Source of the DNA: Micromussa lordhowensis
Taxonomy: Eukaryota > Cnidaria > Anthozoa > Scleractinia > Lobophylliidae
NCBI GenBank assembly: GCA_964020085.1
Contig: OZ026597.1
Coordinates: 25,135,672-25,199,671 of the forward strand
DNA: 64,000 nt
Direction of reading: 5' to 3'
Position 1 is the first letter of the stretch. The number at the start of each line of letters is the position of its first letter. A program made the position numbers and the translations under genes. Below the pieces are notes generated by a model, which had not been told where the DNA came from, made no database searches, and saw only the letters and a program-made list of their open reading frames with translations. Of the stretch, positions 62,867-64,000 are shown in pieces.

Positions 62867-64000
62867 GTATATGAATGAAATTGACTTTCACAAGTTACCA
62901 TCAGATAAAATTATGAGTCAGCCTTGTCCGAGTGTGTGGGAGGACCATGGGTCAAGATCATGGCCTATCACACCAAGTACAGCAAGGACTATGCAAAATT
63001 GATATGTAGGCTAACTATATGACTGAGTTAAATATATTCCCACCTCACCAACCCAACATAGGTGTTTAGTAGCAGGTTATTTATGAAGTTAGTATAAATC
63101 TATGTCTACCATTTGAAGTGTCAGGGAAGAAGATTTAGGTAAAAGTTTTAGATTAAAACAATTTAAAATACCCATGTGTGAGTGAGTAGAGACCTTAAGA
63201 GGTGGGAAAATGCACAGGTCACTAATAACATTATTGTGAATCTTCCCCAGTGCTCTTGACAGCTCCTTGCATTCTTGTCGTGTTGACAAATTTCCAATTG
63301 TTTGAAAAATTCTCTATTTGGGTGAAATTAACATCTGATAGAATTAATTGTTATTCGGTTTGTTTGCCAGGGAAGTCTGGTAAGAATATAAATTCTTTAA
63401 ATCAAGCTCATTGATATAATTGATTAATTAAGTTTACAGCTTGAGACGGTACATAAACCAGGGCTCAAAATAATTTTTGAACGGTGGCCGGTCATGTTGA
63501 CCGGCCAAACCAATTTTAGCTCGGTCATGTCTCGTTTTTGACCGGTCAAAATATTGAAAATGCTTATTTTGAAGAATTTCCTTATTAAGCCAAAAATATC
63601 GCCTCATATGCACAAAAATGTGTTGTTAAAGAGGATAAAAGTTGTAATCGCTAAAAGTATCACTTAAATGTGTTTGATTTTCATTTCCACAGACTGCATT
63701 AATTCTACTCGACATGAAACTTGCCTGGGTTAACAACAATAAAAACGCGCTATATTATTTTATTAGAAATGCTCATTTTATCGTAGTTACCCTGCACATA
63801 ATTGTATATATATTAACTTACCACTTACGCTAAATGCGATTTTGGTTGTAAACACGTCAAGTTTCTACCAAACACTAATAGGGCTGCATAGGCTCGTGCT
63901 ACAAGCGAAAGATCGCTGCCTTCCGCCGCTCAACATGCTCGGTCAGCATGTAGGAAATAAACTGAAGAAACGCTAACGAGGACAATTAAATCTGTAACTG
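62867..64000. other. Start of ADAL intron 4, window end
   Basis: No further ADAL exon was found. GGCCGGTCATGTTGACCGGCC (63486-63506) and repeats of GACCGGTC at about 63540 suggest the edge of another mobile element beginning near 63463 (GGGCTCAAAATAA), but its other end is outside or not recognisable. Confidence 0.4.

Overview
The window is nuclear DNA from an intron-rich, AT-rich animal genome packed with small transposable elements. Gene content (a long-tailed class I myosin, a kelch-repeat protein, an ADAL-type deaminase), split-direct-repeat tyrosine-recombinase retrotransposons, Penelope-like remnants and many foldback MITEs suggest a cnidarian, probably an anthozoan (coral or anemone). 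The organism is an inference; I could not run a search.

Layout. 1-2191 is a satellite array of 177-bp units (about 12.4 copies, running off the left edge). 2192-8194 is intergenic, with a double-hairpin MITE, a truncated non-LTR retrotransposon and a palindromic MITE that splits a degenerate minisatellite. 8655-49833 (minus) is one complete 33-exon gene for a Myo1e/Myo1f-like myosin. I traced every exon by GT/AG sites and reading phase; the coding length sums to 5112 nt (1703 residues plus stop) with all phases consistent. The protein has motor, one IQ motif, TH1, a proline/glutamine-rich tail and a C-terminal SH3. One 1833-nt exon adds about 610 low-complexity residues, including a block of roughly fifteen 12-residue repeats. 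Two different tyrosine-recombinase retrotransposons lie in introns of this gene, both in the sense direction: a seemingly complete Ngaro/PAT-type element (24591-30045) and a second one without a recognisable gag (35385-39212). A Penelope-like fragment, LINE fragments, tRNA-like sequences and about a dozen MITEs fill other introns.

49834-54460 is the upstream intergenic region of the myosin, again rich in nested MITEs. 54461-60305 (minus) is a complete seven-exon kelch-repeat gene (404 residues, six kelch blades, acidic tail). It is divergent from the 5' part of an ADAL-like N6-methyl-AMP deaminase gene (60438 onward, plus; four exons seen, continues past the right edge). The two start codons are 132 bp apart and the gap holds an E2F-like site and a CCAAT box, so a shared bidirectional promoter is likely.

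The three genes have no obvious common pathway: the myosin acts in membrane-actin coupling, the kelch protein is a beta-propeller adaptor, and ADAL clears methylated AMP. The features most worth following up are the expanded myosin tail exon, the apparently recent Ngaro-type insertion, the satellite's higher-order structure, and hammerhead-ribozyme-like motifs tied to mobile elements.
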